Source of the DNA: Kineococcus xinjiangensis
Lineage (GTDB): Bacteria > Actinomycetota > Actinomycetes > Actinomycetales > Kineococcaceae
DNA: 64,000 nucleotides
Direction: 5' to 3'
NCBI RefSeq assembly: GCF_002934625.1
Contig: NZ_PTJD01000002.1
Coordinates: forward strand, 186,001 to 250,000
Shown: positions 25,501-41,231 of the stretch, in pieces
Layout of the letters: every line of letters begins with the position of its first letter
Numbering within the stretch: the first letter of the stretch is position 1
Translations under genes and position numbers: made by a program
The notes under the pieces: model-generated
What the model saw: only the letters and a program-made list of their open reading frames with translations
The model's database searches: none
What the model was told of the DNA's origin: nothing

Positions 25501-26060
25501 CCCTGCTCCTCGAGCCAGTCGAACATGGCGACGCGCTGGGCGAAGAGGTGGCCGAGGTCGCTGTCCAGCATGGCGATGAGCAGGTCGCGGTCCGTCCCGT
25601 GCTCCTCGGCCAGGGCGACGGCCTGCCCGAGGGTGCGCCCGGCGTCGCACTCCTCGATCATCGCGAGGGTGTGCACGCTGATGCGGGCCTCGGTGCCGTC
25701 GCCGAAGCGCACGGTGTGGATCAGCTCCGAGCCCTCGTAGGGACCCAGGTCCTCCAGCACCGACACCAGGAGCAGCTCGTCGAGGAGCTCGGGGCGGCGC
25801 AGTGGGTCGACGACGACGAGGCGCTCACGGACCAGCTCCGCCAGCTGCCGCTGGCCGTCGGGACCCAGCAGCGGCAGCAGCTCGCGCACGAGGATGCCGT
25901 GGCGCAGCCGGTCGAGGATCTCGTACTTCTCCTCGCTGTGGCCGCGCACCGTGCTGCCCTGCTGCACGACGCAGTAGCGACGGTCGGGGTCGGCTCCGTC
26001 GATGACCTGGGGCGGGCCCAGTGCTCCGACGAGGTAGACGTCGTCCTCGAGGTCGTCCAC
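25497..26060 (-). CDS. hypothetical protein, operon partner of 24733-25500
   Basis: From the GTG at 26060 (GGGGA seven bases upstream) it has 187 residues. The frame is open further, and an ATG at 26195 is an alternative. The sequence is acidic, with a helical C-terminal half (TLAMIEECDAGRTLGQAVAL; LLIAMLDSDLGHLFAQRVAM) and an N-terminal beta-rich part (DDVYLVGALG, RRYCVVQQGSTV). No family is recognised. It diverges from the giant kinase gene. Confidence 0.5.
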   Translation of the reverse strand: MDDLEDDVYLVGALGPPQVIDGADPDRRYCVVQQGSTVRGHSEEKYEILDRLRHGILVRELLPLLGPDGQRQLAELVRERLVVVDPLRRPELLDELLLVSVLEDLGPYEGSELIHTVRFGDGTEARISVHTLAMIEECDAGRTLGQAVALAEEHGTDRDLLIAMLDSDLGHLFAQRVAMFDWLEEQG

Positions 26061-26383
26061 GCGCTGTCCCCATCCCGTGAGCTGTCGCAGCCGGTTCCCC
26101 CAGCAGTGTGCCCGCTGACGCCCGGGAGCCGCGGCGGCTGCCCACAGGGCCGCGGGGCCCCTCACGCGATGCGCGGAGGCCGCTCCCCCGGTCATCGGCG
26201 GTGCCTCACCGGCCCTCCGCCGAGCACGAGCGCCCACGACCCGCCCCCTCCCGAGCCCTCCCGAGCTGGGGCGCCGCCCGGCGCCACCCGCACGGAGCAG
26301 ACGGAGAACGGCGCCGGGCAGGGAGTGCGGGCCCGGATTGCCCCACACTGGTTCCGACCCTGGACCGAGTGGCTGGAGCCAGC
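26061..26383. other. intergenic region between hypothetical operon and hybrid kinase gene
   Basis: A 323-bp gap that should hold divergent promoters. I see no repeat, operator-like palindrome or RNA structure in it. Part may be coding if the leftward gene starts at 26195. Confidence 0.4.
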
Positions 26384-31277
<4,894 letters not shown>

Positions 31278-31285
<8 letters not shown>

Positions 31286-31859
31286 GTCCGCCTCGACCGG
31301 CCAGGTCAAGATCCTCCTCGTCGACGACCGGCCCGAGAACCTGCTCGCCCTCGAGGCGATCCTGCAGGGCCTCGGCCACCAGCTGCTGCGCGCCGGCTCC
31401 GGCGAGGAGGCCCTGAAGCACCTGCTCGGCGAGGAGGTCTCGCTGATCCTGCTCGACGTGCAGATGCCGGGGATGGACGGCTTCGAGACGGCGGAGCACG
31501 TCAAGCGGCGCGAGAAGACGCGCGACATCCCGATCATCTTCCTCACCGCGCTGGAGGCGGGGGGGCACCAGGCGTTCCGCGGCTACTCGGCGGGCGCCGT
31601 GGACTACCTGGCCAAGCCGTTCGACCCCTGGGTCCTGCGCGCGAAGGTCGGCGTCTTCATCGAGCTGCACGAGCAGCGGCGCGCGCTGCAGCGCCAGCGC
31701 GACCGCCTCCAACGGCGGGCGCAGCGGGACGCCGAGGAGATGCTGGCCCTGCTCGAACGGGTCGAGGTCGCCACCGCCGACGCGCCGCCGGACGTCACCG
31801 CCCGGTTGCAGCCGCCGCTGGCCGCCCTGCGGGAGCGCCTCGAGGAGCGCCGGCGGTGA
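31278..31859 (+). CDS. single-domain response regulator with C-terminal coiled coil
   Basis: A 193-residue receiver protein: acidic pair in LLVDDRPEN, phosphorylated Asp in [11 protein letters not shown], Thr in [10 protein letters not shown] and Lys in LAKPFDP. About 60 helical residues follow ([16 protein letters not shown]) with no output domain, so it probably acts through protein contacts, for example on the phosphatase encoded next. Its GTG start lies inside the kinase gene (GTGTCTGA) and its stop overlaps the phosphatase start. Confidence 0.88.
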
Positions 31860-33952
31860 GGGACCTGCCCGGCCTGCGGCTGCCCCCCGACGTGCGCTCG
31901 GCCGCGATGGCGCGGCGTCACGTGCGCGAGGCCGTCGGCGGCAGCGCGCTCGAGCAGGTGCTCGACGACGCCCTCCTCGTGGTCACCGAGCTGGTGACCA
32001 ACGCCGTGCTGCACGCCGGGACCGAGGTCGAGCTGCGCCTGCGCGACGAGCAGGAGGCGCTCTGGCTGGAGGTCGCGGACCGGCTGCCCGGTGTGCTGCC
32101 GCTGCTGCGCGCCCCCGACGACGAGCGGGAGAGCGGACGCGGCGTGCTGCTGCTCGACGCCCTGGCGACGGAGTGGGGGACGGCGCACCGCTCGCACGGC
32201 AAGGCCGTCTGGTGCCGGTTCTCCCCGGCCGGCGCGACGCCGGAGCCCTCGCAGCCGGCTCCGGCACCGGCGGTGGGCGCCCCCGCGGTGGAGGACCTGG
32301 ACCTGGCGTGGGTCGTGGACCTGCCCGCGGACCTCGAGCAGCGCCTCCCCCTGGAGGTGGTCGTGCGCGAGCTCCTGGACCGCCTCTGCGACGCGCTCCA
32401 CGTCGACCACGCCGCGGTGCTCGCGGTGCTCGGCCCCGACAGCGAGGCCGAGCAGGTGGCCGTGCGCGGCGAAGGGCTGCGCGAGGAGGACGTCACCGCG
32501 GTGCCCGCGGGTCCACGCGGCCCGCAGCGGGTGCTGGACCTCGGGGAGCTGCTGGTCCTCCCCCTGGTCGGCGGGCTCGGGCAGATCGGCGCCGTCGTCC
32601 TGCGCCCCGGCCGGGTGCTCTCCCCGCAGGCCCGTGCCCTGGCGCGCGTCGTGGCGGACCGGCTCACCCTGCTCATCGTCGACCACCTGCGCGAGCAGCA
32701 GCGCCAGCGCGACCGGGGGGCGCTCGCACTGCTGGCGGAGGCGAGCGAGCTGTTCGCCGAGAGCCTCGACGTGCGGCTCGCCGCCTCCCTCACGACGCAG
32801 CTGCTGGTGCCCCGGTTCGGCTCCGGCGCGGCCGTGGTGACGCTGCCCGAGAGCGCACCGCGGGTGGAGGCGGTCACCTGCCGGGACGAGGAGCGCTCGA
32901 CGCGACTGCGCGAGCTGCTCGAGAGCAGGGAGGGCCACGCGCTGGTGGTGGACCTCGCCGCCCGCGGGAGGGCGGGCCGGGCCGTGCAGCTGCCGCAGGC
33001 CGGGGTGCTGGCGGAGTTCGGCCCGCACGTCGTGGCGGTGCCGCTCGTCGCGCGCCGGCGTTCCCTGGGTGTGCTCGTCGTCGTCGGCGAGCGCACACTG
33101 CCCACCTCGGACGTCCCCCTGCTCCTCGACCTGGCCCGCCGGGCCGCGCAGACCCTCGACAACGCGCGCCTGTACGAGGAGAGCTCGGCGGTCGCCCGCA
33201 CCCTGCAGGAGTCGCTGCTGCCGTCGTCCCTGCCGCAGGCGGTGGGGCTGTCCTTCGGTGCGCGCTACGCCGCGGCCGGCACGAGCCAGGTCGGCGGCGA
33301 CTTCTACGACGTGTTCCCGCTGCCCGGCGGGGGCTACGGCCTCACCGTCGGCGACGTGTGCGGCAAGGGCCCCGAGGCGGCGGCGATCACCGGCCTGGCC
33401 CGCCAGGTGCTGCGCGGGTCGATGCAGGACGGGTTCAGCCTGCCGGCGTGCTTCCAGCGGCTCAACGACGTGCTCCTCGAGATGGGGGACCGCGGCCGGT
33501 TCCTGACCGCCGCCGCGGGCGTCGTCGAGGTCGACGGCGACGTCGTGCGCGTGCGGCTGTGCAACGCCGGCCACCCGCTGCCCGCGCTCCTCGGCGAGCA
33601 GGGCGCCGCCCTCGTGGGACAGGCCGGCGACCTGGTCGGGGTGATGCCCGCGGTCGCCGTGTCGGAGTCGCACCTGGCGCTGCAGCGCGGCGAGAGCCTC
33701 GTCTTCTACACCGACGGCGTCACCGAGCGGCGCGACGGCGGCACGCAGTTCGGCGAGGGCTCCCTCCTCGACCTCCTGCGGGGGCGGGCGGACCTCAGCG
33801 CCCAGGCGCTGGCGCGACACGTCGAGGAGGAGGTCCGGGAGTTCAGCACGTCCGCGCCGCGCGACGACCTGGCCGTCCTCGTCGTCCGCGCCGACGGACC
33901 GGCGCGGGCGGTGGAACCCGCACGGGCGGCACCGGCGGAGCGCGTCGGCTGA
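31856..33952 (+). CDS. RsbW-like ATPase / GAF / SpoIIE-type PP2C phosphatase
   Basis: A 698-residue regulator. Residues 1-125 form an anti-sigma-factor-type HATPase (VVTELVTNAVLHAGTEVEL, then SGRGVLLLDALA). A middle GAF-like region (about 150-440) ends in LLLDLARRAAQTLDNARLYEE. The C-terminal PP2C domain has GGDFYDVFPL and VGDVCGKGPEAAAITGLAR with metal-binding Asp, and later FYTDGVTERRD and DDLAVLVVR. Such proteins dephosphorylate anti-anti-sigma factors in partner-switching control of stress sigma factors. No STAS protein is encoded nearby, so the partner is elsewhere. Confidence 0.88.
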   Translation: MRDLPGLRLPPDVRSAAMARRHVREAVGGSALEQVLDDALLVVTELVTNAVLHAGTEVELRLRDEQEALWLEVADRLPGVLPLLRAPDDERESGRGVLLLDALATEWGTAHRSHGKAVWCRFSPAGATPEPSQPAPAPAVGAPAVEDLDLAWVVDLPADLEQRLPLEVVVRELLDRLCDALHVDHAAVLAVLGPDSEAEQVAVRGEGLREEDVTAVPAGPRGPQRVLDLGELLVLPLVGGLGQIGAVVLRPGRVLSPQARALARVVADRLTLLIVDHLREQQRQRDRGALALLAEASELFAESLDVRLAASLTTQLLVPRFGSGAAVVTLPESAPRVEAVTCRDEERSTRLRELLESREGHALVVDLAARGRAGRAVQLPQAGVLAEFGPHVVAVPLVARRRSLGVLVVVGERTLPTSDVPLLLDLARRAAQTLDNARLYEESSAVARTLQESLLPSSLPQAVGLSFGARYAAAGTSQVGGDFYDVFPLPGGGYGLTVGDVCGKGPEAAAITGLARQVLRGSMQDGFSLPACFQRLNDVLLEMGDRGRFLTAAAGVVEVDGDVVRVRLCNAGHPLPALLGEQGAALVGQAGDLVGVMPAVAVSESHLALQRGESLVFYTDGVTERRDGGTQFGEGSLLDLLRGRADLSAQALARHVEEEVREFSTSAPRDDLAVLVVRADGPARAVEPARAAPAERVG

Positions 33953-33977
33953 CCCCCGTGGCGGGCCGGGGGCGGCG

Positions 33978-34706
33978 TCAGCGGGCGAGGGCGGCCAGCA
34001 GCCCCCGCGCGTCCCGCACCGCGTTGCCACCGCCGTCGTTGTTGAAGTACGCGTAGACCTCGGTGCCGGCCGACTCCCACTCCCGCATCCGGTCCGCCCA
34101 CCACGCCAGGTCCGAGCCGGAGTAGGAACCGCCGTAGAGGTGGTGGTGGTCGGGGCCGTGCAGCCGGACGTAGGCGAACGGCGCCGTCACCCGCAGCACG
34201 CACGGCAGGTGCGCGCCGCTCATCACGCAGTAGGCGACGCCGCGTTCGGCGAGCAGGCCGTAGACGGCGTCGTCGTGCCAGCTGGGGTGGCGGAACTCCA
34301 CCGCCACCCGCATCCACCACGGGAGGCGGTCCAGGAAGTACCGCAGCCGGTCGTCGTCGCGGGCGTGGTCGGGGCGCAGCTGCACCAGCAGCACGGCCCG
34401 CCGGGCACCCAGTTCGTGCCAGGACGCGGCGAGGCGCTGCGCCCACACCTCGGGCGCGTAGAGCCGCTTCGCGTGGGTCAGGCCGCGGGGCGCCTTGACC
34501 GACATCCCGAAGCCGTCCGGCAGCCGCCGCCGCCACGACGCGAACGAGGCCTCGCGCGGCCAGCGGTAGAAGCTGGCGTTGAGCTCCACCGTGCCGAACT
34601 CCCGCACGTAGTGCCCCAGCCGGTCGCGGGCAGGCGTGCCCGGCGGGTAGAGCACGTCGTCCCAGTGGTCGTAGCTCCACCCGGAGGTGCCCACGTGGAT
34701 GGCCAT
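33978..34706 (-). CDS. DUF72 family protein (YecE-like)
   Basis: A 242-residue TIM-barrel-like protein with the family marks IHVGTSGWSYDHW at the start, VELNASFYRWP, FGMSVKAPRGLTH and VAVEFRHPSW, ending with EVYAYFNNDGGG. The ATG at 34706 is chosen over one four codons earlier because GAGGG then has normal spacing. It lies 22 bp after the LacI gene on the same strand and may be read through from the glucoside operon. Biochemical role unknown. Confidence 0.85.
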   Translation of the reverse strand: MAIHVGTSGWSYDHWDDVLYPPGTPARDRLGHYVREFGTVELNASFYRWPREASFASWRRRLPDGFGMSVKAPRGLTHAKRLYAPEVWAQRLAASWHELGARRAVLLVQLRPDHARDDDRLRYFLDRLPWWMRVAVEFRHPSWHDDAVYGLLAERGVAYCVMSGAHLPCVLRVTAPFAYVRLHGPDHHHLYGGSYSGSDLAWWADRMREWESAGTEVYAYFNNDGGGNAVRDARGLLAALAR

Positions 34707-34728
34707 CCGAACCCTCATCCCTCCCGCG

Positions 34729-35813
34729 TCACGCCGAGGCGCGCAGCACCAGCTCGGCGTCGAGGATCACGGGGGCGCTGGACGGCTCACCGCCGGCGAG
34801 GAGGTCGGCGATCATCGCCCCGGCCCTCGCGGCCATCCGCTCCACGGGGTTGACGACCGTGCTGAGCGGCGGGGTGGTCGTCGCGGCCAGGCCGAGGTCG
34901 TCGTAGCCGAAGACGGCCACGTCCTCGGGCACGCGCCGCCCGGAGGCGGCGAGCACGCCGAGCGCACCGGAGGCCATCAGGTCGTTGGCGAGGAAGACGG
35001 CGTCGAGGTCCGGGTGGCGCCGCAGGAGGCGCTGCACGGCGGCCGTGCCGCCCGCCACGGTGAAGTCGCCGTGCTCGACGGCGTCCACGGGCAGGCCGGC
35101 CGCGGTGAGGGCCTCCCGCCAGCCGGTGAGGCGGTCGATGCCGGCCGCCATGTCCGCCGGCCCGGCGACCGTGCCGATGCGCCGGCGCCCCGAGGCGATG
35201 AGGTGCTCGGCGGCGCGGCGGGCCCCGGCGACGTTGTCCGTGTCGACGTAGCAGGCGGAGTCCACCCCGAGCGGACGCCCCTGGAAGGCGCACGGCAGCC
35301 CGGATTCCACGAGGCGGCGGTTGAGGGAGTCCTCCCGGTGGTGGGAGGTGACGACGGCGCCGTCCACCTTGCCGGTCGTGAGGTAGCGCACCGCCCGGTC
35401 CTGCCCGCTGCCGGGACGGACCACGACGAGGACCATCTGCAGGTCCGCGGCCTCCAGGGAGAGGGACAGGCCGTTGATGATGTGCCCGAAGAACGGGTCC
35501 CCGAGCAGGCGCTCGTTGGGCTCCGGGACGACGAGCGCCACGGAGTCCGTGCGGCGGGTGGCGAGGCTGCGGGCCACGGGGTGGGGGACGAAGCCGAGCT
35601 CGGCGATGGCCGCCTCGACGGCCGCGCGCGCCTGGTCGCTGACGAGGTGACCGCCGTTGATGACCCGCGAGGCGGTGGCCCGGGACACCCCGGCGGCCGC
35701 CGCGACCTGCCGCAGCGTGGGCGCGGCGCGCCGGCCGCCCCGGGCGCCGACGGGGCCCGCGGGGGTGGGCGCGTCCGCGGACCCGCCCACCCCCGCGCCG
35801 TTCCCGTCGGTGG

Positions 35814-35817
<4 letters not shown>
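34729..35817 (-). CDS. LacI-family regulator of the beta-glucoside operon
   Basis: A 362-residue repressor with a 30-residue Gly/Ala-rich leader, then the helix-turn-helix TLRQVAAAAGVSRATASRVIN and hinge HPVARSLATRRT. The effector domain ends with VAVFGYDDLGLA and TTPPLSTVVNP. Its GTG overlaps the stop of the GH1 gene (GTGA), so it is the last member of the operon it probably controls, through the mirrored sites at 40744-40806. A cellobiose- or glucoside-type inducer is inferred from context. Confidence 0.87.
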
Positions 35818-37333
<1,516 letters not shown>

Positions 37334-37337
<4 letters not shown>

Positions 37338-38257
37338 CCCTTGAGGGCTCCCTGCATGATGCCGGCCACCAGCTGGCGACCGACGAGGACGAAGAGCAGG
37401 ACCAGGGGAACGGTGGAGACCACCACCCCGGCCATGATGAGCGACATGTCCTTGAAGTAGGACGCCTGCAGCAGCTGCACCGCGACGGGCAGCGTGGGGT
37501 TCGTCGGCCCGAGCACGATGAAGGGCCAGAAGAAGTTCGTCCAGGAGGCGACGAACGTGAACAGCGCGAGGATGGCCGCGGCGGTGCGCGAGGCGGGCAG
37601 CGCCACGTGCCAGAACGTGCGGATCATCGAGCAGCCGTCGACGCGGGCCGCCTCGATGAGCTCGTAGGGCAGCGCGCCCTCGAGGTACTGGGTCATCCAG
37701 AACACGCCGAACGCCGTGACGAGGCCCGGGATGATGACGGCCTGGAGCTTCCCGACCCAGCCCAGCTCGCTCATGAGGATGAACAGGGGCACGACGCCGA
37801 GCTGGGTCGGCACCGCCATGGTGGCGATGACGAACACGAGCAGCGGCTTGCGGCCGCGGAAGTGCAGCTTGGAGAAGGCGAAGCCCGCCAGCGTGGCGAA
37901 GAAGACCACCGACACGCTGGTCACCACGGCGATGACGAGGCTGTTGCGGAACGCCAGGAGGAAGTCGATGTTCGAGCCCAGCACCCGCTGCAGGTTCTCC
38001 GTGAGGTGGCCCTGCGGCAGCAGCGAGGGGATCGGGGTCTGCGCGATCGTCACCGCGTCCGAGGACGCCAGCAGGACCGCGTAGTACAGCGGGTAGGCCG
38101 ACAGGGCGAGGACGACGGCGAGGAGGGCGTAGGTGACCCGGCCCGGCCGGCGGTTCGCGCCCATGCCGGCGCCTCCGCGGCGGCGTGCCGCGGAACGGGC
38201 GGCACCGGCGCCGGCGGTCTGCTGGACCGCGGCCAGGGAGAGCTCGGAGCGGCTCAT
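37334..38257 (-). CDS. sugar ABC transporter permease, MalG-type
   Basis: A 307-residue inner-membrane subunit with six hydrophobic segments. The coupling-helix motif EAARVDGCSMIRTFWHVALP contacts the ATPase. The N-terminal 40 residues are a basic tail. Its ATG overlaps the stop of the upstream permease (ATGA). No ATPase is encoded in this operon; as in other actinomycetes, a shared MsiK-type ATPase elsewhere is likely. Confidence 0.9.
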
Positions 38258-39282
38258 CGGCGCTTCCCTCCCGAGGACGACCCGTCGGAGGCGATCCGCC
38301 GGGTGATGGCGAAGTTGACGAGGCCGATGGCCACGATGAGGAGGAACAGGATCCAGGCGACGGCGGACGCGCGGCCGAAGCTCTTCTGCGCGCCCCAGCC
38401 CAGTTCGTAGAGGTACATGGTCATCGTCAGCCACTGCCGGTCGGCGCCGCCGTCGCCCTGCTGGTCGTACAGCCGCGGCTCGTCGAAGATCTGCAGGCCG
38501 CCGATGGTCATCGTGATGATGACGAAGATCATCGTGGGCCGCAGCATCGGGACGGTGACGGAGAAGAACGTCCGCACCCGGTTCGCGCCGTCGATGATCG
38601 CAGCCTCGTAGAGGTCGCGCGGGATGGCCTGCATCGCCGCGAGCAGGATCAGCGTGTTGTAGCCGGTCCAGCGGAAGTTCACCATCGTGGCGATCGCGAC
38701 GTGGCTGGCGAGGGCGTCCGCGTGCCAGCGGACCGGGTCGACGCCCACGAACCCCAGCAGCGTGTTCACCATGCCCGACTGGTCGGCGAACAGCTTGGAG
38801 AAGATCAGGGACACGGCGACGGGGGCGACGACGTAGGGCAGCAGCACCCCCATCCGCCAGAACGTCTTCGCCCGGAGGTTGGCGTCCAGCACGGCGGCGA
38901 TCACGAGGGCCGCCAGCAGCTGCGGAACGGCCGAGAGCAGGAAGATGCTGAACGTGTTCCGCAGCGCCGTCAGGAACTTGGGCTGCTGCACGACGTCGGC
39001 GTAGTTCTGCAGGCCGACCATCTCGCCCTGCCCGCCGATGAGGTGCCAGTCGTGCACCGAGACGTAGGCGGTGTAGGCGAGGGGGAACAGGCCCACGAGG
39101 GCGAAGAGCACGAAGAACGGCGCGATGTAGAGGTAGGGCGAGAGCTTCACGTCCGCCCTGGCGAGCAGGCTCCGCAGTTCGCGCGCCCGGTCGGGAGGCG
39201 CGGGCGCCGGGGACGGCGCGCGACCGGGCTTCTCGGCTGCGACGGCCTCGGGGCTGTCCCGTCGGGTGGTGACGTCGGCCAT
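38254..39282 (-). CDS. sugar ABC transporter permease, MalF-type
   Basis: A 342-residue membrane subunit. The ATG at 39282 has GGAAGGAG upstream. After a Pro/Ala-rich cytoplasmic tail come membrane segments beginning LSPYLYIAPFFVLFALVGLF, and the coupling motif EAAIIDGANRVRTFFSVTVP. A serine/glycine-rich basic tail ends the protein. It pairs with the MalG-type permease and the binding protein encoded on either side. Confidence 0.9.
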   Translation of the reverse strand: MADVTTRRDSPEAVAAEKPGRAPSPAPAPPDRARELRSLLARADVKLSPYLYIAPFFVLFALVGLFPLAYTAYVSVHDWHLIGGQGEMVGLQNYADVVQQPKFLTALRNTFSIFLLSAVPQLLAALVIAAVLDANLRAKTFWRMGVLLPYVVAPVAVSLIFSKLFADQSGMVNTLLGFVGVDPVRWHADALASHVAIATMVNFRWTGYNTLILLAAMQAIPRDLYEAAIIDGANRVRTFFSVTVPMLRPTMIFVIITMTIGGLQIFDEPRLYDQQGDGGADRQWLTMTMYLYELGWGAQKSFGRASAVAWILFLLIVAIGLVNFAITRRIASDGSSSGGKRR

Positions 39283-39359
39283 GGGGCTCCTTCCGGGCCT
39301 GGTGACGTGGGACGCGGGCCGGGCGGGGAGAGGATCACCCGCCCGGCCCGCGGGCCGGA

Positions 39360-40649
39360 TCAGTCGAGGCCGAGCTCGCCGTACGCCTGGACGGCCTTGG
39401 CCCAGGAGCCGGCGGCGTCGTCGGTCTTGTCCGTGTCGACGCGGGTGATGGCGTCGGCGACGGTCTCGTGGATCGCGAAGTAGTTCGGGCCCTTGAAGGG
39501 CGTGACCTCCACCGCGTCGGCCCGGTTGGCGAGGATCTGCCCGGTCGGGGCGTCGTTGAAGAACGCGTCCTTCTGGCTGAGCAGCTCGTCGCTGGCCAGC
39601 GCCTCCACCTGGCTCGGGAACGTGCCCTGCGCCTCGAACGCCTTGAGCTGCTGCTCGGGTGCGGTGAGCCAGGCGGCCAGGTCCTGGGCGGCCTCGACGT
39701 TCTTGCCGGCCGCGGGGACGGTCAGGAAGGAACCGCCCCAGTTGCCGCCGCCGCCGGGGAAGGTGTCGGCGATGTCCCAGCCCTGGACGCCCGCGGCGTT
39801 GCCCTCGATGACGCCGAGCATCCAGCCGGGGCAGAGCATGGTGGCGAAGCCGTCGTTCTGGAACGCGTTCGTCCAGTCCTCGCTCCACTGGGTGAGCCCC
39901 GCCGAGAGGCCGCGGTCCACCGAGGCGTTCAGGACGGTCTCGTAGACCTTCTCGGCCTCGGCGTTCTGGTCCAGGGGGATCGGGGTGCCGTCGGGCTTCT
40001 CGTAGGCCGCCTCGACCTGGTTGATCATGCCCTGGTAGATGGCGCCGGCGGAGTCGTACCAGGCGGCGTCGGACGCGGCGGTGAACTTCTCGCCGGCCGC
40101 GAAGTAGGACTCCCAGCTGTCGCCCAGGAACTCGGCGACCTCGGCGCGGTCCGTGGGCAGGCCGGCGGCCTCGAAGAGGTCGGCGCGGTAGCAGATGCCC
40201 TGCGGGCCGATGTCGGTCCCGTACCCGATGAGCTTGCCGTCCTCGGTCGTGGCCTGCTCGGCCTTCCAGTCGAGCCAGCGCCCCTCGACCTCCGGGTCGG
40301 ACAGGTCGGCGAAGTTGTCCGGGTACTGCATGAGCTCGGGCAGCCAGTCCACCTCGATGGCCTCGATGTCGGCGAGGCCGGAACCACCCGCGGCGATGCG
40401 GGTGTTCATGTTGTCGCGCGCCTCGTTGGTCGTGGCGGCCTTGCGGTGCTCGATCTTGATGTCGGGGTGGGACGCCTCGTACTCCTTCAGCAGCTCCTCG
40501 TACCCGAACTCGTTGAACGTCGCGATGGTGAGGGTGGTCTTGCCGTCCTCGCCGCTGGTCCCCGCCCCGCCGCCGCCGCACGCGGTGAGCAGCGCGGTCC
40601 CGGCGATGCCCGCGACGAGGGTCAGCCACGGCTTCCTGGTGTTGCGCAC
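39360..40649 (-). CDS. sugar-binding lipoprotein of the beta-glucoside ABC importer
   Basis: A 429-residue family-1 extracellular solute-binding protein. The GTG at 40649 has AAGGAG five bases before. A lipoprotein signal ends at LTAC, followed by a Gly-rich linker and TLTIATFNEFGYEELLKEYE, the usual first strand of MalE-like proteins. Residues such as the Trp cluster in GGGGNWGGSFL may line the sugar site. It heads the operon SBP-permease-permease-GH1-LacI. Cellobiose or another beta-glucoside is likely, given the GH1 enzyme. Confidence 0.9.
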   Translation of the reverse strand: MRNTRKPWLTLVAGIAGTALLTACGGGGAGTSGEDGKTTLTIATFNEFGYEELLKEYEASHPDIKIEHRKAATTNEARDNMNTRIAAGGSGLADIEAIEVDWLPELMQYPDNFADLSDPEVEGRWLDWKAEQATTEDGKLIGYGTDIGPQGICYRADLFEAAGLPTDRAEVAEFLGDSWESYFAAGEKFTAASDAAWYDSAGAIYQGMINQVEAAYEKPDGTPIPLDQNAEAEKVYETVLNASVDRGLSAGLTQWSEDWTNAFQNDGFATMLCPGWMLGVIEGNAAGVQGWDIADTFPGGGGNWGGSFLTVPAAGKNVEAAQDLAAWLTAPEQQLKAFEAQGTFPSQVEALASDELLSQKDAFFNDAPTGQILANRADAVEVTPFKGPNYFAIHETVADAITRVDTDKTDDAAGSWAKAVQAYGELGLD

Positions 40650-41175
40650 GTCGACTCCTTCAACTCCTGGGCGGCTCCGGTGCCGCCGGTCACCACTGCC
40701 GGCCACCGGGGGTCCCGGAAGGGCAGAGCGGGCGTTCGAGAGGCGATGAGACCGGTCCCATTCGCGGGCCGGTGAGGCCGCGTCCCTGATGGGACCGGTC
40801 TCATCGCGGTGGTCGAAGACTCCACCCCTCCCGGCGAGCTGTCAACTCCCCGGGAGGGGGCTGTTCGGGTGAGATCGCCCGCGGGGCAGGCGATCCCGGC
40901 GCGCCGGCGGGAACCGGCGCAGGGCGCGGCGACCCGAGGACGGGCCGCCGCGCGGCCGCCCCGGCGCACCGGTGCGCACCGGCGGACTCAGGGGCCGCCG
41001 GACGCCCGGGAGCCCCTCCCCCGCCGGGCGGGCGGCGCGACGTCGGCCGGTCCGGCCACGGCGCACCACCCTCCTGCGGGCGAAGGCTGCTGGAAACGTT
41101 TCCATCACAGCCTACGACAGGAAGGCGGCCGGACCCGCGGCCGGGGGCGAGTGTTACGGGGTCGTGACCGACGAA
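40650..41175. promoter_or_regulatory. regulatory region of the glucoside operon with mirrored operators and a distal palindrome
   Basis: The 18-base CGATGAGACCGGTCCCAT at 40744-40761 is repeated exactly as its complement at 40789-40806, 27 bp apart. Each half holds an imperfect LacI-type site (TGAGACCGGTCCCA). A separate perfect 14-bp palindrome TGGAAACGTTTCCA lies at 41091-41104, a classic LacI/CcpA-type operator. No gene is visible in the 580-bp gap. Confidence 0.75.
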
Positions 41176-41210
41176 GCCGCGGCCACCTCCGGTCCGGAGG
41201 TGGCCGCGGC
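41176..41210 (-). terminator. strong hairpin after the PhyH gene
   Basis: A perfect 17-bp stem (left arm GCCGCGGCCACCTCCGG) around a single base, 21 bp beyond the stop of the minus-strand dioxygenase gene. No T-run follows, as is common in high-GC actinomycetes. Confidence 0.7.
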
Positions 41211-41231
41211 CGGTCCCGGCGGCGGCGGGCG

